60,200 nt of DNA from assembly GCF_030730205.1 (NCBI RefSeq), contig NZ_JANQVQ010000288.1, forward strand, positions 1 to 60,200, written 5' to 3'. Both the position numbers and the translations under genes were made by a program. The notes below the pieces were generated by a model. That model did not search any database, was not told where the DNA came from, and was given only the letters and a program-made list of their open reading frames with translations. Of this stretch, positions 17,718 through 28,370 are shown one piece after another. The first letter of the stretch is position 1. Each line of letters begins with the position of its first letter. The DNA comes from Paraglaciecola sp. (GTDB lineage: Bacteria; Pseudomonadota; Gammaproteobacteria; Enterobacterales; Alteromonadaceae).

Positions 17718-17745
17718 TTATCGACTCAAGTTGAATATTCTATAG
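17718..17745 (-). promoter_or_regulatory. Possible flagellar sigma-28 promoter of pomAB
   Basis: Minus strand: CTATA (17745-17741), 15-base spacer, GTCGATAA (17725-17718), against the FliA consensus CTAAA-N15-GCCGATAA: two mismatches and exact spacing. It would leave a leader of about 140 bases before pomA. Confidence 0.5.
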
Positions 17746-17818
17746 CTGCAATTTCAGCAATCTGTCAAAGTTACTTTAAATCGCAGAATTTAATGATTTT
17801 TACCAAAGGTAAAAGTGT

Positions 17819-17847
17819 TTGACGGTTTTTTTACGCTCAGGTATGGT
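17819..17847 (+). promoter_or_regulatory. Sigma-70 promoter of xseB-ispA-dxs
   Basis: TTGACG (17819-17824), 17-base spacer, TATGGT (17842-17847), about 40 bases before the xseB ATG. The rest of the 317-base pomA-xseB gap shows only this site and the sigma-28-like site. Confidence 0.6.
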
Positions 17848-17888
17848 GCGCTCAACTTGGCATTAAGGCCAACTAAATTGAAGACATT

Positions 17889-18143
17889 ATGAGCACCCGC
17901 AAAAAAACCGAAATTCTAAGCTTTGAACAATCTATGCAAGAACTTGAATCCATTGTGAGCAAAATGGAACAAGGTGATTTGCCTCTTGAAGATGCGCTAC
18001 AAAACTTTGAGCGTGGCATTCAACTTGCCAGAATGAGTCAGCAAAAATTAAAAGATGCTGAACAAAAAGTGCAAATCTTAATGAGCCAAAATAATCAAGA
18101 CACCTTAGTTGATTTTTCAAACCGCCAAACAGAAAACGAATGA
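17889..18143 (+). CDS. xseB: Exodeoxyribonuclease VII small subunit
   Basis: An 84-residue protein matching XseB ([40 protein letters not shown]). Several copies bind the large subunit XseA (not in the window) to form exonuclease VII, which degrades single-stranded DNA. First gene of the conserved xseB-ispA-dxs operon; its stop overlaps the ispA start (ATGA). Confidence 0.95.
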   Translation: MSTRKKTEILSFEQSMQELESIVSKMEQGDLPLEDALQNFERGIQLARMSQQKLKDAEQKVQILMSQNNQDTLVDFSNRQTENE

Positions 18144-19030
18144 TCTTAACTGACTACCAGCACTATGTGCGTGAAACAGTTGATCAATATTTAGTCGATA
18201 AGATTGACGCCTTACCCGAGCACGCTAAACATTTAAAAGACGCCATGGCTTACACCCTACTGATAGGTGGTAAGCGTATGCGGCCCTTTTTGGTTTTTGC
18301 TACGGGTGAAATGTTAGGTATTGCCAAACAAGACTTAATTGGGCCTGCTGCAGCGATAGAAGCGATTCATGCCTACTCTTTAGTGCATGATGATCTGCCG
18401 GCGATGGACGACGATGAGCTGCGCCGTGGACACCCAACTTGTCATATTAAATTTGATGAAGCGACGGCGATTTTAGCCGGTGATGCATTGCAAACCCTCG
18501 CTTTTGAAATTTTATGTGAGTGTGAGTTAAGTTCTCACCTTGAAAATAAACGTATTGATTTAGTTAAAATATTAAGCCAATCGGCGGGTTATTTAGGAAT
18601 GTGTGGTGGTCAGGCTATGGATTTAGCGGCAACTAACAAACAAATCAAACAAGCTGAACTTGAAGATCTGCACAGCAAAAAGACCGGCGCATTGATCAAC
18701 GCTTGTGTAGCTATGGCGATAAGCTTAGCAGACAGTATAGCGCTCAAAGATAGCCAAACCTTGACCCAATACGCAGCAATTATCGGTTTAGCGTTCCAAG
18801 TGCAAGATGACATACTCGATGTAGTAAGTGATTCAGAAACCCTTGGTAAACCACAAGGTTCTGACCTAGCGTTAAATAAGAGTACTTATCCCGCACTGCT
18901 TGGATTGCAGCATGCTCAGGACTATCTGCATGAATTACATCAACAAGCACTTCAAGCTTTACGCGCTTTGCCCTACAATACCCACATATTAGAATCGTTT
19001 ACTGATTTCATCATTCAGCGTAAGTATTGA
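18140..19030 (+). CDS. ispA: Farnesyl diphosphate synthase
   Basis: A 296-residue trans-prenyltransferase that condenses IPP with DMAPP and GPP to give farnesyl diphosphate for quinones and undecaprenyl phosphate. The first aspartate-rich motif [14 protein letters not shown] (from residue 84) and the second ([11 protein letters not shown], about residue 225) are intact. Length matches E. coli IspA (299). Translationally coupled to xseB and followed by dxs, which feeds the same pathway. Confidence 0.95.
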   Translation: MILTDYQHYVRETVDQYLVDKIDALPEHAKHLKDAMAYTLLIGGKRMRPFLVFATGEMLGIAKQDLIGPAAAIEAIHAYSLVHDDLPAMDDDELRRGHPTCHIKFDEATAILAGDALQTLAFEILCECELSSHLENKRIDLVKILSQSAGYLGMCGGQAMDLAATNKQIKQAELEDLHSKKTGALINACVAMAISLADSIALKDSQTLTQYAAIIGLAFQVQDDILDVVSDSETLGKPQGSDLALNKSTYPALLGLQHAQDYLHELHQQALQALRALPYNTHILESFTDFIIQRKY

Positions 19031-19093
19031 TAAAAATCAAAACCTGCACCCAACTGCATGAAAAATAATAACCAGATAGTTGACTAGCCATAC

Positions 19094-20959
19094 ATGACTC
19101 TAGATCTTGCAAATTACCCTATTTTGGCACTAGCCAACACGCCCGATGAGCTGCGCGCTTTACCACAAGAAAAATTGCAGCAACTTTCTGCAGAGCTTCG
19201 CCAATACTTACTAACCAGTGTGAGTCAAAGTAGCGGACATTTTGCATCCGGTTTAGGCACGGTAGAGCTGACAGTTGCTCTGCACTATGTCTACAACACT
19301 CCATTCGACCGTGTATTATGGGATGTGGGTCATCAAGCTTATCCACACAAAATTCTGACTGGACGTCGCGATCGCATGCCAACTATCAGGCAAAAGGGTG
19401 GATTACATCCCTTTCCTTGGCCACCAGAAAGTGAATACGATACCTTTGCGGTAGGACACTCTTCTACCTCAATCAGTGCCGCTCTTGGTATGGCTGTGGC
19501 CGCTGAAAAAGAAAACAAAGGCCGAAAAATCGTTGCCGTTATCGGCGATGGTGCGATGACAGCGGGCATGGCTTTTGAAGCACTAAACCATGGTGGAGAT
19601 ATCGATAAAGACCTAGTTGTGGTTTTAAATGACAACGAGATGTCTATATCTGAAAACGTTGGCGCATTGAATAGTCATTTAGCCCGATTGTTAACCGGTA
19701 GCTTGTTTAACTCTATTCGTGATGGCAGTAAAAAGCTGCTCAGTAGCGTACCGCCCATCAAAGAATTTGCAAGTCGAGCTGAAGAGCATATCAAAGGCAT
19801 GGTAGTCCCTGGCACTATTTTTGAAGAACTCGGTTTTAACTACATCGGGCCCATTGATGGCCACGATGTAAAAGGCGTAGTTGATACCCTACGTAATATG
19901 CGTTCAATTAAAGGCCCGCAAATACTGCATGTGGTGACCAAAAAAGGTAAAGGCTTCGAATTAGCTGAACGCGACCCGATTAAATTTCATGCTGTTCCTA
20001 AGTTTAATCCTAATGCCTCAGGCCTACCCAAAGCCGCGCCAAGTGATCCAACTTTTTCGGCTATTTTTGGCGATTGGTTGTGTGACATGGCAGCGCAAGA
20101 CCCTAAGTTAATGGCAGTAACTCCCGCTATGCGTGAAGGTTCTGGTATGGTGAAGTTTTCACAAAAATACCCAGAGCAATATTTTGACGTTGCTATTGCC
20201 GAGCAGCACGCAGTAACGTTCGCAGCAGGCTTGGCTAAAGAAGGTCTGCATGCAGTGGTCGCTATTTACTCTACGTTTTTACAGCGCGCATACGACCAGT
20301 TGATCCACGATGTGGCCTTACAAAATTTACCGGTTTTGTTTGCGATCGACCGTGCTGGTTTAGTAGGTGCTGACGGCCCTACTCACCAAGGTGCGTTTGA
20401 TATTCCCTTTTTACGCTGTATTCCTAATATGGTTATCATGGTGCCAGCGGATGAAAATGAATGCCGTCAAATGTTATATACCGGGCATAAACTCGACAAA
20501 CCCGCATCGGTACGTTATCCACGAGGTTCGGCAAGCGGCCAAGTTCCAGAGTCAAGTATGAGCGAGATGGCGATTGGTAAAAGCCGCACCATTAAAAAAG
20601 GGCACAACATTGCTATCTTAAACTTTGGTGTTTTATTGCCGTTTGCTGAAGAAGCGGCAGCCAGTATCAACGCAACCGTGATTGATATGCGATTTGTTAA
20701 ACCTCTCGATACTGCCATTATTGAAGAATTAGCAGCAGATCATAATTTGTTTGTTACCCTCGAAGATGGTGCGATTATGGGCGGCGCAGGTGGCGCCGTA
20801 GCGGAATACTTAATATCTACAAAACATCAATGTAAGGTTTTGCAAGTCGGCTTGCCCGATGAATTTATTATGCAAGGGACTCAGCAAGAAATGTACGCAG
20901 AACTTGGCATGGATAGCGCAGGAATATTGGCCAAAATAGCAGCGTTTCAAACTAGTTGA
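19094..20959 (+). CDS. dxs: 1-deoxy-D-xylulose-5-phosphate synthase
   Basis: First enzyme of the MEP isoprenoid pathway: thiamine-diphosphate-dependent condensation of pyruvate and glyceraldehyde 3-phosphate. At 621 residues it matches E. coli Dxs (620). The ThDP motif is visible as [16 protein letters not shown]...[13 protein letters not shown], and the transketolase-type second domain begins near [20 protein letters not shown]. Downstream of ispA with a 63-base gap, so isoprenoid precursor and prenyl chain synthesis are co-expressed. Confidence 0.96.
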   Translation: MTLDLANYPILALANTPDELRALPQEKLQQLSAELRQYLLTSVSQSSGHFASGLGTVELTVALHYVYNTPFDRVLWDVGHQAYPHKILTGRRDRMPTIRQKGGLHPFPWPPESEYDTFAVGHSSTSISAALGMAVAAEKENKGRKIVAVIGDGAMTAGMAFEALNHGGDIDKDLVVVLNDNEMSISENVGALNSHLARLLTGSLFNSIRDGSKKLLSSVPPIKEFASRAEEHIKGMVVPGTIFEELGFNYIGPIDGHDVKGVVDTLRNMRSIKGPQILHVVTKKGKGFELAERDPIKFHAVPKFNPNASGLPKAAPSDPTFSAIFGDWLCDMAAQDPKLMAVTPAMREGSGMVKFSQKYPEQYFDVAIAEQHAVTFAAGLAKEGLHAVVAIYSTFLQRAYDQLIHDVALQNLPVLFAIDRAGLVGADGPTHQGAFDIPFLRCIPNMVIMVPADENECRQMLYTGHKLDKPASVRYPRGSASGQVPESSMSEMAIGKSRTIKKGHNIAILNFGVLLPFAEEAAASINATVIDMRFVKPLDTAIIEELAADHNLFVTLEDGAIMGGAGGAVAEYLISTKHQCKVLQVGLPDEFIMQGTQQEMYAELGMDSAGILAKIAAFQTS

Positions 20960-21045
20960 GGCTTGAGCAACAAGACGCGCAATGAATAAGTCTTTTTATT
21001 TAGGATTGATGAGTTGTTACTTAAATTACGCTTGTTTATTGTTTG

Positions 21046-22302
21046 ATGAACAAGCGTGACGCCAAGCAACCAGTGCCACTCTCGGTAACCGTTTCAACCA
21101 TGTCATTACCTGGTGAATCCAATGCAGGTCTTACTTCACCGTTATCAATGTATCGCGCTCAACTTGGCCGCAATCTACTAGTTGATGTGGCGCAGCAAGA
21201 AGCCATAGCGGCACTAGATAAACTCTTTCATCAGCTTACCTCAACGTCACCAAGTAATAAGCCCGTAAAAGGATTGTATCTATGGGGTGATGTGGGCCGC
21301 GGTAAGACTTTTTTGATGGACTTATTTTATCAATGCTTACCTGAAGGCAGAAAAACGCGGCTACATTTTCACCGATTCATGGCGCGGATACATCAAGAAC
21401 TTAGGTATTACCAAGGCCAGCAAGCGCCCCTTACTATTATTGCGAATAAACTCGCCAGTGAAACCGCTATTATCTGTTTTGACGAATTGTTTGTCGCCGA
21501 TATTGCCGACGCCATGATTTTAGCAGGGCTTTTTGAGTGTTTGTTTAAAAACGGCGTGATTTTAGTGGCTACCTCAAACATTCCAATTGAGCGTTTATAT
21601 GAAAATGGCTTAGCCAGACATAAGTTTGTGCCTTGTATTGCCTTACTGCAAGCCCACACTCAAATGTTGCATTTAAACGGCGAACAAGACCATCGCCTAC
21701 ATAACATTGATGCTGTGCTTAGCCCTAGTGCCTTAAAACAAAAATCACTTAACATTGGTTTGAACACAGAGCTTGATTTTAAGACGATTTTTAATACCCT
21801 AATTAGCCGTGAAAAGAAAAAACCTAAAATACAATATCAGACAATCACTATTTGTAACCGAGCTATTCCTCTGGTGCAGGCAGCTCAGTTGAACGCTAAT
21901 CAGGCAATTGCCTGGTTTGATTTTTATGCGCTATGCGAAGGTCCGCGCTCTCAACTTGACTACATGGAAATTGCCAATCGATTTACTACTGTCATGATAA
22001 GTGACGTACCATGCCTAGGAGGTAAGGTACGTGATTGGATAAAAACTCGTGGAACTGAAGATGGTATAGGCAAGGATCAAGCAAGTAGCACGGGTGAGCG
22101 CATCATCTCGTACGCAAAAACAGATGACGCAGCACGACGTTTTATCTGTTTGATCGATGAGTTGTATGATCAAAAAGTTAATTTGTACCTCAGCACGGCT
22201 GTTGAATTACACGAACTCTATCAAGGTGGCGCCCTTAGTTTTGAATTTCGCCGCACTTACAGCAGATTGATAGAGATAGCAAAAAATACTATCAGCAAAT
22301 AG
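21046..22302 (+). CDS. zapE: Cell-division ATPase ZapE (AFG1 family)
   Basis: An AFG1-like AAA+ ATPase linked to Z-ring constriction in E. coli. Walker A is GDVGRGKT and Walker B is IICFDELFVADIADAM (usually FDEF). The family N-terminus (SPLSMYRAQLGRNLLVDVAQ) is about 25 residues in. At 418 residues it is longer than E. coli ZapE (375), partly from the N-terminal extension and an insert near residues 220-280. The frame opens with TTG at 21043 directly before ATG 21046; another in-frame ATG lies at 21100. None has a good ribosome site, so the start is uncertain. Confidence 0.85.
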   Translation: MNKRDAKQPVPLSVTVSTMSLPGESNAGLTSPLSMYRAQLGRNLLVDVAQQEAIAALDKLFHQLTSTSPSNKPVKGLYLWGDVGRGKTFLMDLFYQCLPEGRKTRLHFHRFMARIHQELRYYQGQQAPLTIIANKLASETAIICFDELFVADIADAMILAGLFECLFKNGVILVATSNIPIERLYENGLARHKFVPCIALLQAHTQMLHLNGEQDHRLHNIDAVLSPSALKQKSLNIGLNTELDFKTIFNTLISREKKKPKIQYQTITICNRAIPLVQAAQLNANQAIAWFDFYALCEGPRSQLDYMEIANRFTTVMISDVPCLGGKVRDWIKTRGTEDGIGKDQASSTGERIISYAKTDDAARRFICLIDELYDQKVNLYLSTAVELHELYQGGALSFEFRRTYSRLIEIAKNTISK

Positions 22303-22361
22303 AAGAACTCACCGCCCTACAGACCTATTCTGGCTCTGTAGTTAATAGTGATGAGACGAGC

Positions 22362-23849
22362 TTAGACTTTAAAAGTCGATAGCTCTAACTTAATGTCCGC
22401 ACTAAGTGTTCCTAATTTATCACTCAATTCATTCACTTTTACCGCACTTTCGGCGACCTCTAAGGTGATCTTGTTGAAATCTTCAATGTTGTCACTTACC
22501 GATATGGCCATTGCTTTTTCTTCAGTAGTTTCAATCGCAATTCGACTGTTGATGCGCCCTACTTCCGCCACATTTTCCCTAATATGACCGAGAGCTTCCA
22601 TAGTGCCGTTGGCATCGGATATTGATTTTTCTACGTTGGATTTTGTGGTTAACATCAGTGTATTGGCTTGTTCAGAGGAAGTTTGCAAGTCGCCAATGAT
22701 ATTTTCAATTTCAATTGTGGACTCTTGAGTACGTTGAGCAAGGGCTCTTACTTCGTCAGCAACCACTGCGAATCCCCTACCTTGTTCACCTGCTCTGGCA
22801 GCTTCAATGGCAGCGTTTAAGGCCAACAAGTTTGTTTGCTCTGCAATACTTTTGATCACATCGAGAACGGTATTAATCAGTTCACTTTTATGTTTTAGCT
22901 CTACAAGTTTATCAGAGGTCTGTTCTATCGCATTACCTAATAAATTTATTTCACTGGCAGAGCGTTGGACCACCTCATTGCTAGATACGGCCAATTGATT
23001 ACAGTCATCGGTTTTTCTGTTTGCTTCACTGACTATAGTGGATACTTGTTCTGAGACTGTTTTCATATGATTGATGGAGATGGAAATCGACTGTATTTTT
23101 GCTAACTGCTCTTGTGAAACATGATGATTAGTATTTGCATGACTTTTGATGAGCAAGGCACAATTTGCCAATTCTTCTGCTGACCCCACAATCTGATTAA
23201 CCATTTTTTGCAGATTTTGCACAAATTCATTAAAACTCGAAGAGAGCTGCCCCACTTCGTCGGCAGATTTTACATGTAAACGACGTGTTAAATCTCCTCC
23301 TCCTTTTGCGATATCAGCAATGGCGTTAGCAACTAGTTCAATGGGCTCTATCACATATTTTGACAGAACGAAGGCGTTCGCCACTAACATGGCAAATAAA
23401 ATGGCGCTCGCGGTTAAAACAAACAACCAAGTTATCGAAGTTAGTACACCATCATTACTGTCTAACTTAAAAACCACGTCTATGTACCCCACCTTGTTAC
23501 CGTCTTCCCAAACGAGTTCAATAGTCTCTGTTGACACATGTTTGGACATACTCCCGGTACTTTTAGCTTCAGAAATTACTTTGCCGCGATGATCAAAGAC
23601 TTTAATGCTTTGAATGATGGGATAGTCGACAAAAGAAGAAATAATATTGTTTATCAATGTGCTGTCGTAAGAGTAAATTGGCTCTATTAGCACTACCTGC
23701 AGGGATGATTTAGCATCATTAATACTCTTTTCTAAGGTATCTTGAAGGTAGTTTTTAGCCAACAAATAGCTTGTAACAAAACTCAATGTCATGACCAAAA
23801 AAGAAATGAGAGCCAAAATTGTGATTGATTTTTGTTTTATCGATTTCAT
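22362..23849 (-). CDS. Methyl-accepting chemotaxis protein
   Basis: A 495-residue chemoreceptor. In order: membrane helix (about residues 8-30), a small periplasmic sensor of about 110 residues, a second helix ([20 protein letters not shown]), HAMP domain, and the cytoplasmic signalling domain with the hairpin signature [20 protein letters not shown] followed by [20 protein letters not shown]. It signals to the CheA/CheW array. The ATG at 23849 is chosen over GTG at 23858. It directly follows a periplasmic binding-protein gene on the same strand, suggesting that protein presents the ligand. There is no C-terminal NWETF-type pentapeptide for CheR. Confidence 0.92.
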   Translation of the reverse strand: MKSIKQKSITILALISFLVMTLSFVTSYLLAKNYLQDTLEKSINDAKSSLQVVLIEPIYSYDSTLINNIISSFVDYPIIQSIKVFDHRGKVISEAKSTGSMSKHVSTETIELVWEDGNKVGYIDVVFKLDSNDGVLTSITWLFVLTASAILFAMLVANAFVLSKYVIEPIELVANAIADIAKGGGDLTRRLHVKSADEVGQLSSSFNEFVQNLQKMVNQIVGSAEELANCALLIKSHANTNHHVSQEQLAKIQSISISINHMKTVSEQVSTIVSEANRKTDDCNQLAVSSNEVVQRSASEINLLGNAIEQTSDKLVELKHKSELINTVLDVIKSIAEQTNLLALNAAIEAARAGEQGRGFAVVADEVRALAQRTQESTIEIENIIGDLQTSSEQANTLMLTTKSNVEKSISDANGTMEALGHIRENVAEVGRINSRIAIETTEEKAMAISVSDNIEDFNKITLEVAESAVKVNELSDKLGTLSADIKLELSTFKV

Positions 23850-23898
23850 TATTTGCACCGTTTATCATTAGGGTCTGATTATACTTGGTAATAATGTG

Positions 23899-24756
23899 TT
23901 AGAGCTTAGAAACGTCCAACCAAAATTCGCTTCTGTTTGTTGGTGTATCTTTGTGCATATAGGGATTGTCAATTCTAATGATGTTTCTTTTCGCTAAATC
24001 CGCTTTACTCAAAGCTTCTTTAATCATCGAATTTGCAAAAAACAAGGCATCGAAACTGCCATCGCTAATAGAAATTTCAAAACCTCGATATAGTTTGTCA
24101 TGTAAGATCTGATTAGACGGGTTAACAAAAAAGTACATAGCATAGGGATAAATGAGCAACACATGTTCTTCAACTATCAAGTCCAGCTCGGGTCGACTTT
24201 CAACTTCTACCCAAGGTTCATGCACTGCCCTTGGAAAGTAGTCAAAACGTCCTCCTTCTAACATTGGAAATAAATTGGGGTACTTAATCGTCGTAGTGGT
24301 TGGAATATTGGCATTTTTTAACACCGCTGTATCCCCCCAAAACGTCCCTTGACCAGCTTTGAAATCGAATAAGTCCTTGAGCTCTGTAACGTTTTTAAAA
24401 CGCTCTTTATCGGCTTTGCGGATAATAAAAATTCGATGCCCTAATAACCCTTTTAAGATTGGAATACGCACCGTCAGCAGCTGTTTTTCTAATGCTTGTG
24501 ACGTCCCAGCCCATATAATATCGACTTGGCCGTCAATTACTGCATCAGTTAGTCTAGCTTCTGACATAGACTCAGTATCAGGTACTAAGCGAGCCGCTGG
24601 ATCGACTTTGCTGAGTATGAGTTGAAGAATATCTGCGGCAAATGCTTCTTTAGCTCCCTCAATTTTTCGAATTTTATAATCACCAGCAAGGCTACTAAAA
24701 GTAAAAAAAGCCATCATTAAAAAGAGCGTTATCTGCCATAGTCTGTTTCGATTCAT
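23899..24756 (-). CDS. Periplasmic substrate-binding protein (SBP_bac_3-like)
   Basis: A 285-residue exported protein. The signal peptide is MNRNRLWQITLFLMMAFFTF with cleavage near SSLA, and the body resembles family-3 amino-acid-type binding proteins (AAARLVPDTESMSEARLTDA, then a region ending in DIIWAG). No ABC transporter permease or ATPase is nearby. The next gene, 49 bases downstream, encodes a chemoreceptor, so the likely role is ligand presentation for taxis rather than uptake. The ATG at 24756 is preferred over 24780 because GAGACC lies just before it. The ligand is unknown. Confidence 0.8.
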   Translation of the reverse strand: MNRNRLWQITLFLMMAFFTFSSLAGDYKIRKIEGAKEAFAADILQLILSKVDPAARLVPDTESMSEARLTDAVIDGQVDIIWAGTSQALEKQLLTVRIPILKGLLGHRIFIIRKADKERFKNVTELKDLFDFKAGQGTFWGDTAVLKNANIPTTTTIKYPNLFPMLEGGRFDYFPRAVHEPWVEVESRPELDLIVEEHVLLIYPYAMYFFVNPSNQILHDKLYRGFEISISDGSFDALFFANSMIKEALSKADLAKRNIIRIDNPYMHKDTPTNRSEFWLDVSKL

Positions 24757-25065
24757 TACGGTCTCTTTTGCGTAACGCATTCATATACAAGAGTATATGA
24801 GTTAAGGGCACGCCGTGATGTTTGTCAAAAATCATCAATAAAAAATCAAACTAAATGTGAAGACTTGCAGGCATAAGCTTGTTTAATGCGATTCTTCTTT
24901 ATTATCATAATTGTGGTGCATAACCGTTAATATTGGTGCAAAGGAATTCAACTAGTAAGTGAAACGGCGGCATAAGCCTACAAAAATAGGCCTTTTTAAA
25001 TGTTAAACAGTGGTGTTCTTCTTGCTTAAGCTCCCCTCCTTTTCTAACTCTTTCTTGGTATCTCA

Positions 25066-26172
25066 ATGTTTCCCATTCGCTTTATTTTTTGTAAAAGTAT
25101 TATTGCTGGCTTTTTTCTATTGTTAGTTTTTCCTGCCTCTGCCGTGAAGGTTATTTACGATACTGATATGGGGATTGATGATTGGTCAGCTATGCTAGTG
25201 GTGGCAAATCACCCTGACATTGAATTACTCGGCATCACCTCTAACGGTGCAGGAGAGGGGCACTGTGAAGCCAATATGCGCAATATCCCTGACTTATTAG
25301 CCTTATCAATGTCGCCAGATGTGCCTTTTGCTTGCGGTTATCATTATCCTCTTGATGGCTACTTTGCATTTCCTGAACCGTGGCGTAAACAAGCTGATAC
25401 CCTTTCAGGTGTTGCCGTTCCGCCTTCTGCACGACAACCATCGAAATTAAACGCGGTTGAATTACTTCATCAACTGCTATCTCAGCAAGATGAAAAAGTA
25501 GTGCTACTAACCGCAGGAAGCTTAACCAATATCGCCTTATGGCTCCAAAAATATCCGCAAGATAAACCTCTGGTATCGCGTTTAGTGATGATGGGTGGAG
25601 GCTTTGATGCCCCTGGTAATATTATCGTTCCTGGTTTTACGACAGATCATCCAAACAAAAAAGCAGAGTGGAATATTTATGTCGATGCCATTGCGGCAGA
25701 CCGCGTATTTCAATCTGGCTTAGCTATTGAGGTAGTGGGACTGGATTTAACTAACCAAGTTAAAGTCACAGCGCAATACGCTCAACGATTTAAAGCACAA
25801 GTAAAAGCAGAGGCCGCTCGGTTTTGGGATCAAGTACTCGATGACAACGATTGGTTTATTGAGTCTGGTGAATACTATTTTTGGGATGTATTAGCCGCAC
25901 TCGTGGTTGCTGACCCACACTTGTGTCAGGGCGATATGCAACCGGTATGGGTAGAGTACCAACACGTTGAGAAAGGTGACAAATGGACAGATAAAAACAT
26001 GCCACCAATGACAGAATCAGGCCAACCTCGACGCCATTACGATCCAGCTACTTTTGGTATTACCCATATCGGAGGTGACAATCCGCCAGTTAAAATATGC
26101 CGGCATACCGAGCCCCAAGTCGCGTTTGATCGATTAATTGAGATATTAAACATAGAGGTTGAAGCGAGATAA
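25066..26172 (+). CDS. Exported nucleoside hydrolase (IUNH family)
   Basis: A 368-residue enzyme that should cleave ribonucleosides to base and ribose. The signal peptide (FCKSIIAGFFLLLVFPASA) sends it to the periplasm, unlike the cytoplasmic Rih enzymes. The calcium/ribose motif is YDTDMGIDDWSAML (Asp32 to Asp39), and the region EWNIYVDAIAADRVFQSGLA is family-typical. The late metal Asp274 is preceded by Trp273 where pyrimidine-acting members have His; Trp at this place is a feature I associate with purine-specific trypanosomal IAG-type hydrolases. The gene stands alone with its own upstream region and probably serves nucleoside scavenging. Confidence 0.88.
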   Translation: MFPIRFIFCKSIIAGFFLLLVFPASAVKVIYDTDMGIDDWSAMLVVANHPDIELLGITSNGAGEGHCEANMRNIPDLLALSMSPDVPFACGYHYPLDGYFAFPEPWRKQADTLSGVAVPPSARQPSKLNAVELLHQLLSQQDEKVVLLTAGSLTNIALWLQKYPQDKPLVSRLVMMGGGFDAPGNIIVPGFTTDHPNKKAEWNIYVDAIAADRVFQSGLAIEVVGLDLTNQVKVTAQYAQRFKAQVKAEAARFWDQVLDDNDWFIESGEYYFWDVLAALVVADPHLCQGDMQPVWVEYQHVEKGDKWTDKNMPPMTESGQPRRHYDPATFGITHIGGDNPPVKICRHTEPQVAFDRLIEILNIEVEAR

Positions 26173-26236
26173 TTAACCTCTCGCTTTTCACCATTCAGAA
26201 CGTGTCGATCTGCAGCCCTTAATGTAAAAACCGCAT

Positions 26237-26263
26237 AAAAAAGCCTGACATATCTGCCAGGCT
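26237..26263 (-). terminator. Terminator of the aminopeptidase gene
   Basis: Minus strand: AGCCTG, 10-base loop, CAGGCT, then T6. It lies between convergent nucleoside hydrolase and aminopeptidase genes. Confidence 0.8.
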
Positions 26264-26294
26264 GTTTCTCATCAATCCTGCAAATTAGCGGGGT

Positions 26295-28187
26295 TTATTC
26301 AACAAAACCTTCATTCGCTTTTACCGTTAAGGGGTGATAACCGTCTTTGGCTTCGGCAAATGCTTTTTGCGCCATCTTCTTACCTTCAGCAGTGTGAGAT
26401 AAAGCTTTATATAAAGGCTTAACTAGCTTATTACGACCAATTGTGACCAAATATTCATGCAGACGCGTAAACGCTGGCTCATACCAATTATTTACGCTTA
26501 TCAGTAACCAACTGTGGGCTATTTCGTTGTTATGGCTTTGAGTTAAATCAAAGGCATCATCGAGCTCAGCGAGTTGCTTTTGGCTCAGTTTTTCAGGCAT
26601 ATTATTTAAAAAATACAGCCATTGATGGGTTGCCCACTCTTTGACTTTAATGTCTTTGGCTTCAATCGTGCCAGCTAACCAATCAGCACGTGCTTGATCA
26701 ACCACCGTAAACGCATCTGATTGCGGTACTGGTGCGTTTTCTGGTACGCCAGGCGAATGTATCCACTCGTTAATACGCCCCATCGATAATACGTCGCTAT
26801 GTTCTTTAACGAGAGTATCTTGCAAATATGCGACAAATTCATCGGTAGTAATACTTTGAAAATTGAAATGTTTAAAGTACGCCAATAGGAACTTATCAAA
26901 CTCGGCTCTACCCACTTTTTGCTCAAGCTCTCGTAAAAAAAGTGCGCCTTTTTCGTAGGGGATATTACTGAATACATCATCCGGATCCCGCCCGCGTAAA
27001 TCGATAGCCAACACTTGATCATTTTTTGCTAAGTTATCGATATCTGCTTGTAACTCTTGACGTCCTAAAACTGCTTCCATCGCGTAGCGTTTTTCACCAT
27101 ACACCATTTCCATGATGCGATAAGTTAGGTAAGTGGTGAATCCTTCGTTTAACCATAGATCGCGCCACGTAGCATTAGTGACGGTATTGCCTGACCAAGA
27201 ATGCGCAAGTTCGTGCGCAATTAACGAAACTAAACTTTTATCTCCAGCGATAACCGTAGGAGTAATAAATGACAATCGTGGATTTTCCATGCCGCCAAAG
27301 GGAAACGACGGCGGCAAAATCAGCAAGTCATATCGATCCCAGCTGTAGGGCCCGAATGTTTTTTCGGTGGCAATTAACATGGACTCCGTATCAGCAAATT
27401 CAGCCGCCGCGGCATCGAGTATCGACGCTTCTGAATATACCCCAGTGCGCTCCCCCATCGCTTTAAAGTGCAAGTCGCCTACCGCCAGTGCAATTAAATA
27501 AGACGGAATTGGCTGCGGCATAGAAAACTCGTATACGCCATCTCGCGGGGTATTAGGATCGTTGGCCGCACTCATCACAGCCAATAAAGCTTCAGGCGTG
27601 CGAATAGTAGCTTGATATGTCACCCTAACTTGCGGCGAGTCTTGTAAAGGGATAAAACTGCGCGCATGGATAGCCTGAGACTGAGTAAACAAAAACGGGT
27701 GCTGTTTACCCGCAGTTTGCGCAGGAGTGAGCCATTGCACCCCTGAGGCTTGTGGAGAGGTGTGATATTGAACAACAATTGAATCACCTACCTGTGGTAA
27801 GTCAATGGTCAAGGCAGCACCTAAAAATGAATCTTGAGAAGCCAGAACAAACGGAATAGTTTTGCCATTAGCACTGACATTGGTAATTGTTAGGTCACGA
27901 GTATCTAAGACTAATTTATCCGCGCTCGGTAACACCTTTTTGTAATCAAGCTGCACTGAGCCGCTTAACATATTTTGTTCAAAATCTACAGTTAAATCCA
28001 GCACTAGATTGGTCACTTTCACTTCATCTGGGTTAGAAAAGGAATGGTAATCTTTCCCCACCTGAATCTCAGTGCTCACGGTCTCGCTAGCGGTTACGAC
28101 TGCCGTTTGCTCTGTTTTACCGTTCGGTGAGCATCCCATAAGCAAAGAGCAGCAAACAACGGCGCTCATTATCAATTTAGTTGTCAT
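26295..28187 (-). CDS. M1 family zinc aminopeptidase lipoprotein
   Basis: A 630-residue peptidase like leukotriene-A4-hydrolase-type and cold-active bacterial aminopeptidases. The signal peptide ends in lipobox LLMGC (Cys19), so it is membrane anchored. The substrate motif GGMEN (in FPFGGMENPRLSF), the zinc motif HELAHSW (His325, Glu326, His329) and the third zinc ligand Glu in LWLNEGFTTYL are all present. A C-terminal helical region completes the fold. The open frame extends to 28265, but the ATG at 28187 has an AGGA ribosome site and gives a proper lipoprotein signal. Probably trims peptides outside the inner membrane. Confidence 0.93.
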   Translation of the reverse strand: MTTKLIMSAVVCCSLLMGCSPNGKTEQTAVVTASETVSTEIQVGKDYHSFSNPDEVKVTNLVLDLTVDFEQNMLSGSVQLDYKKVLPSADKLVLDTRDLTITNVSANGKTIPFVLASQDSFLGAALTIDLPQVGDSIVVQYHTSPQASGVQWLTPAQTAGKQHPFLFTQSQAIHARSFIPLQDSPQVRVTYQATIRTPEALLAVMSAANDPNTPRDGVYEFSMPQPIPSYLIALAVGDLHFKAMGERTGVYSEASILDAAAAEFADTESMLIATEKTFGPYSWDRYDLLILPPSFPFGGMENPRLSFITPTVIAGDKSLVSLIAHELAHSWSGNTVTNATWRDLWLNEGFTTYLTYRIMEMVYGEKRYAMEAVLGRQELQADIDNLAKNDQVLAIDLRGRDPDDVFSNIPYEKGALFLRELEQKVGRAEFDKFLLAYFKHFNFQSITTDEFVAYLQDTLVKEHSDVLSMGRINEWIHSPGVPENAPVPQSDAFTVVDQARADWLAGTIEAKDIKVKEWATHQWLYFLNNMPEKLSQKQLAELDDAFDLTQSHNNEIAHSWLLISVNNWYEPAFTRLHEYLVTIGRNKLVKPLYKALSHTAEGKKMAQKAFAEAKDGYHPLTVKANEGFVE

Positions 28188-28370
28188 TATTATTCCTGAT
28201 AAAAATACTGAGCCATAAATTCTGTCACATTCGTACAAACATCTAAACAAGCAAATGAATACCAATTGTAAATATCAGTCAAGGCTTGATTTTTTAGTGA
28301 TAAACCTCATAAAAAACGCGAGGCTAGTACTCGAGTACGAAGCCCCCGAAAAATTAGAGAGATAAACTGT

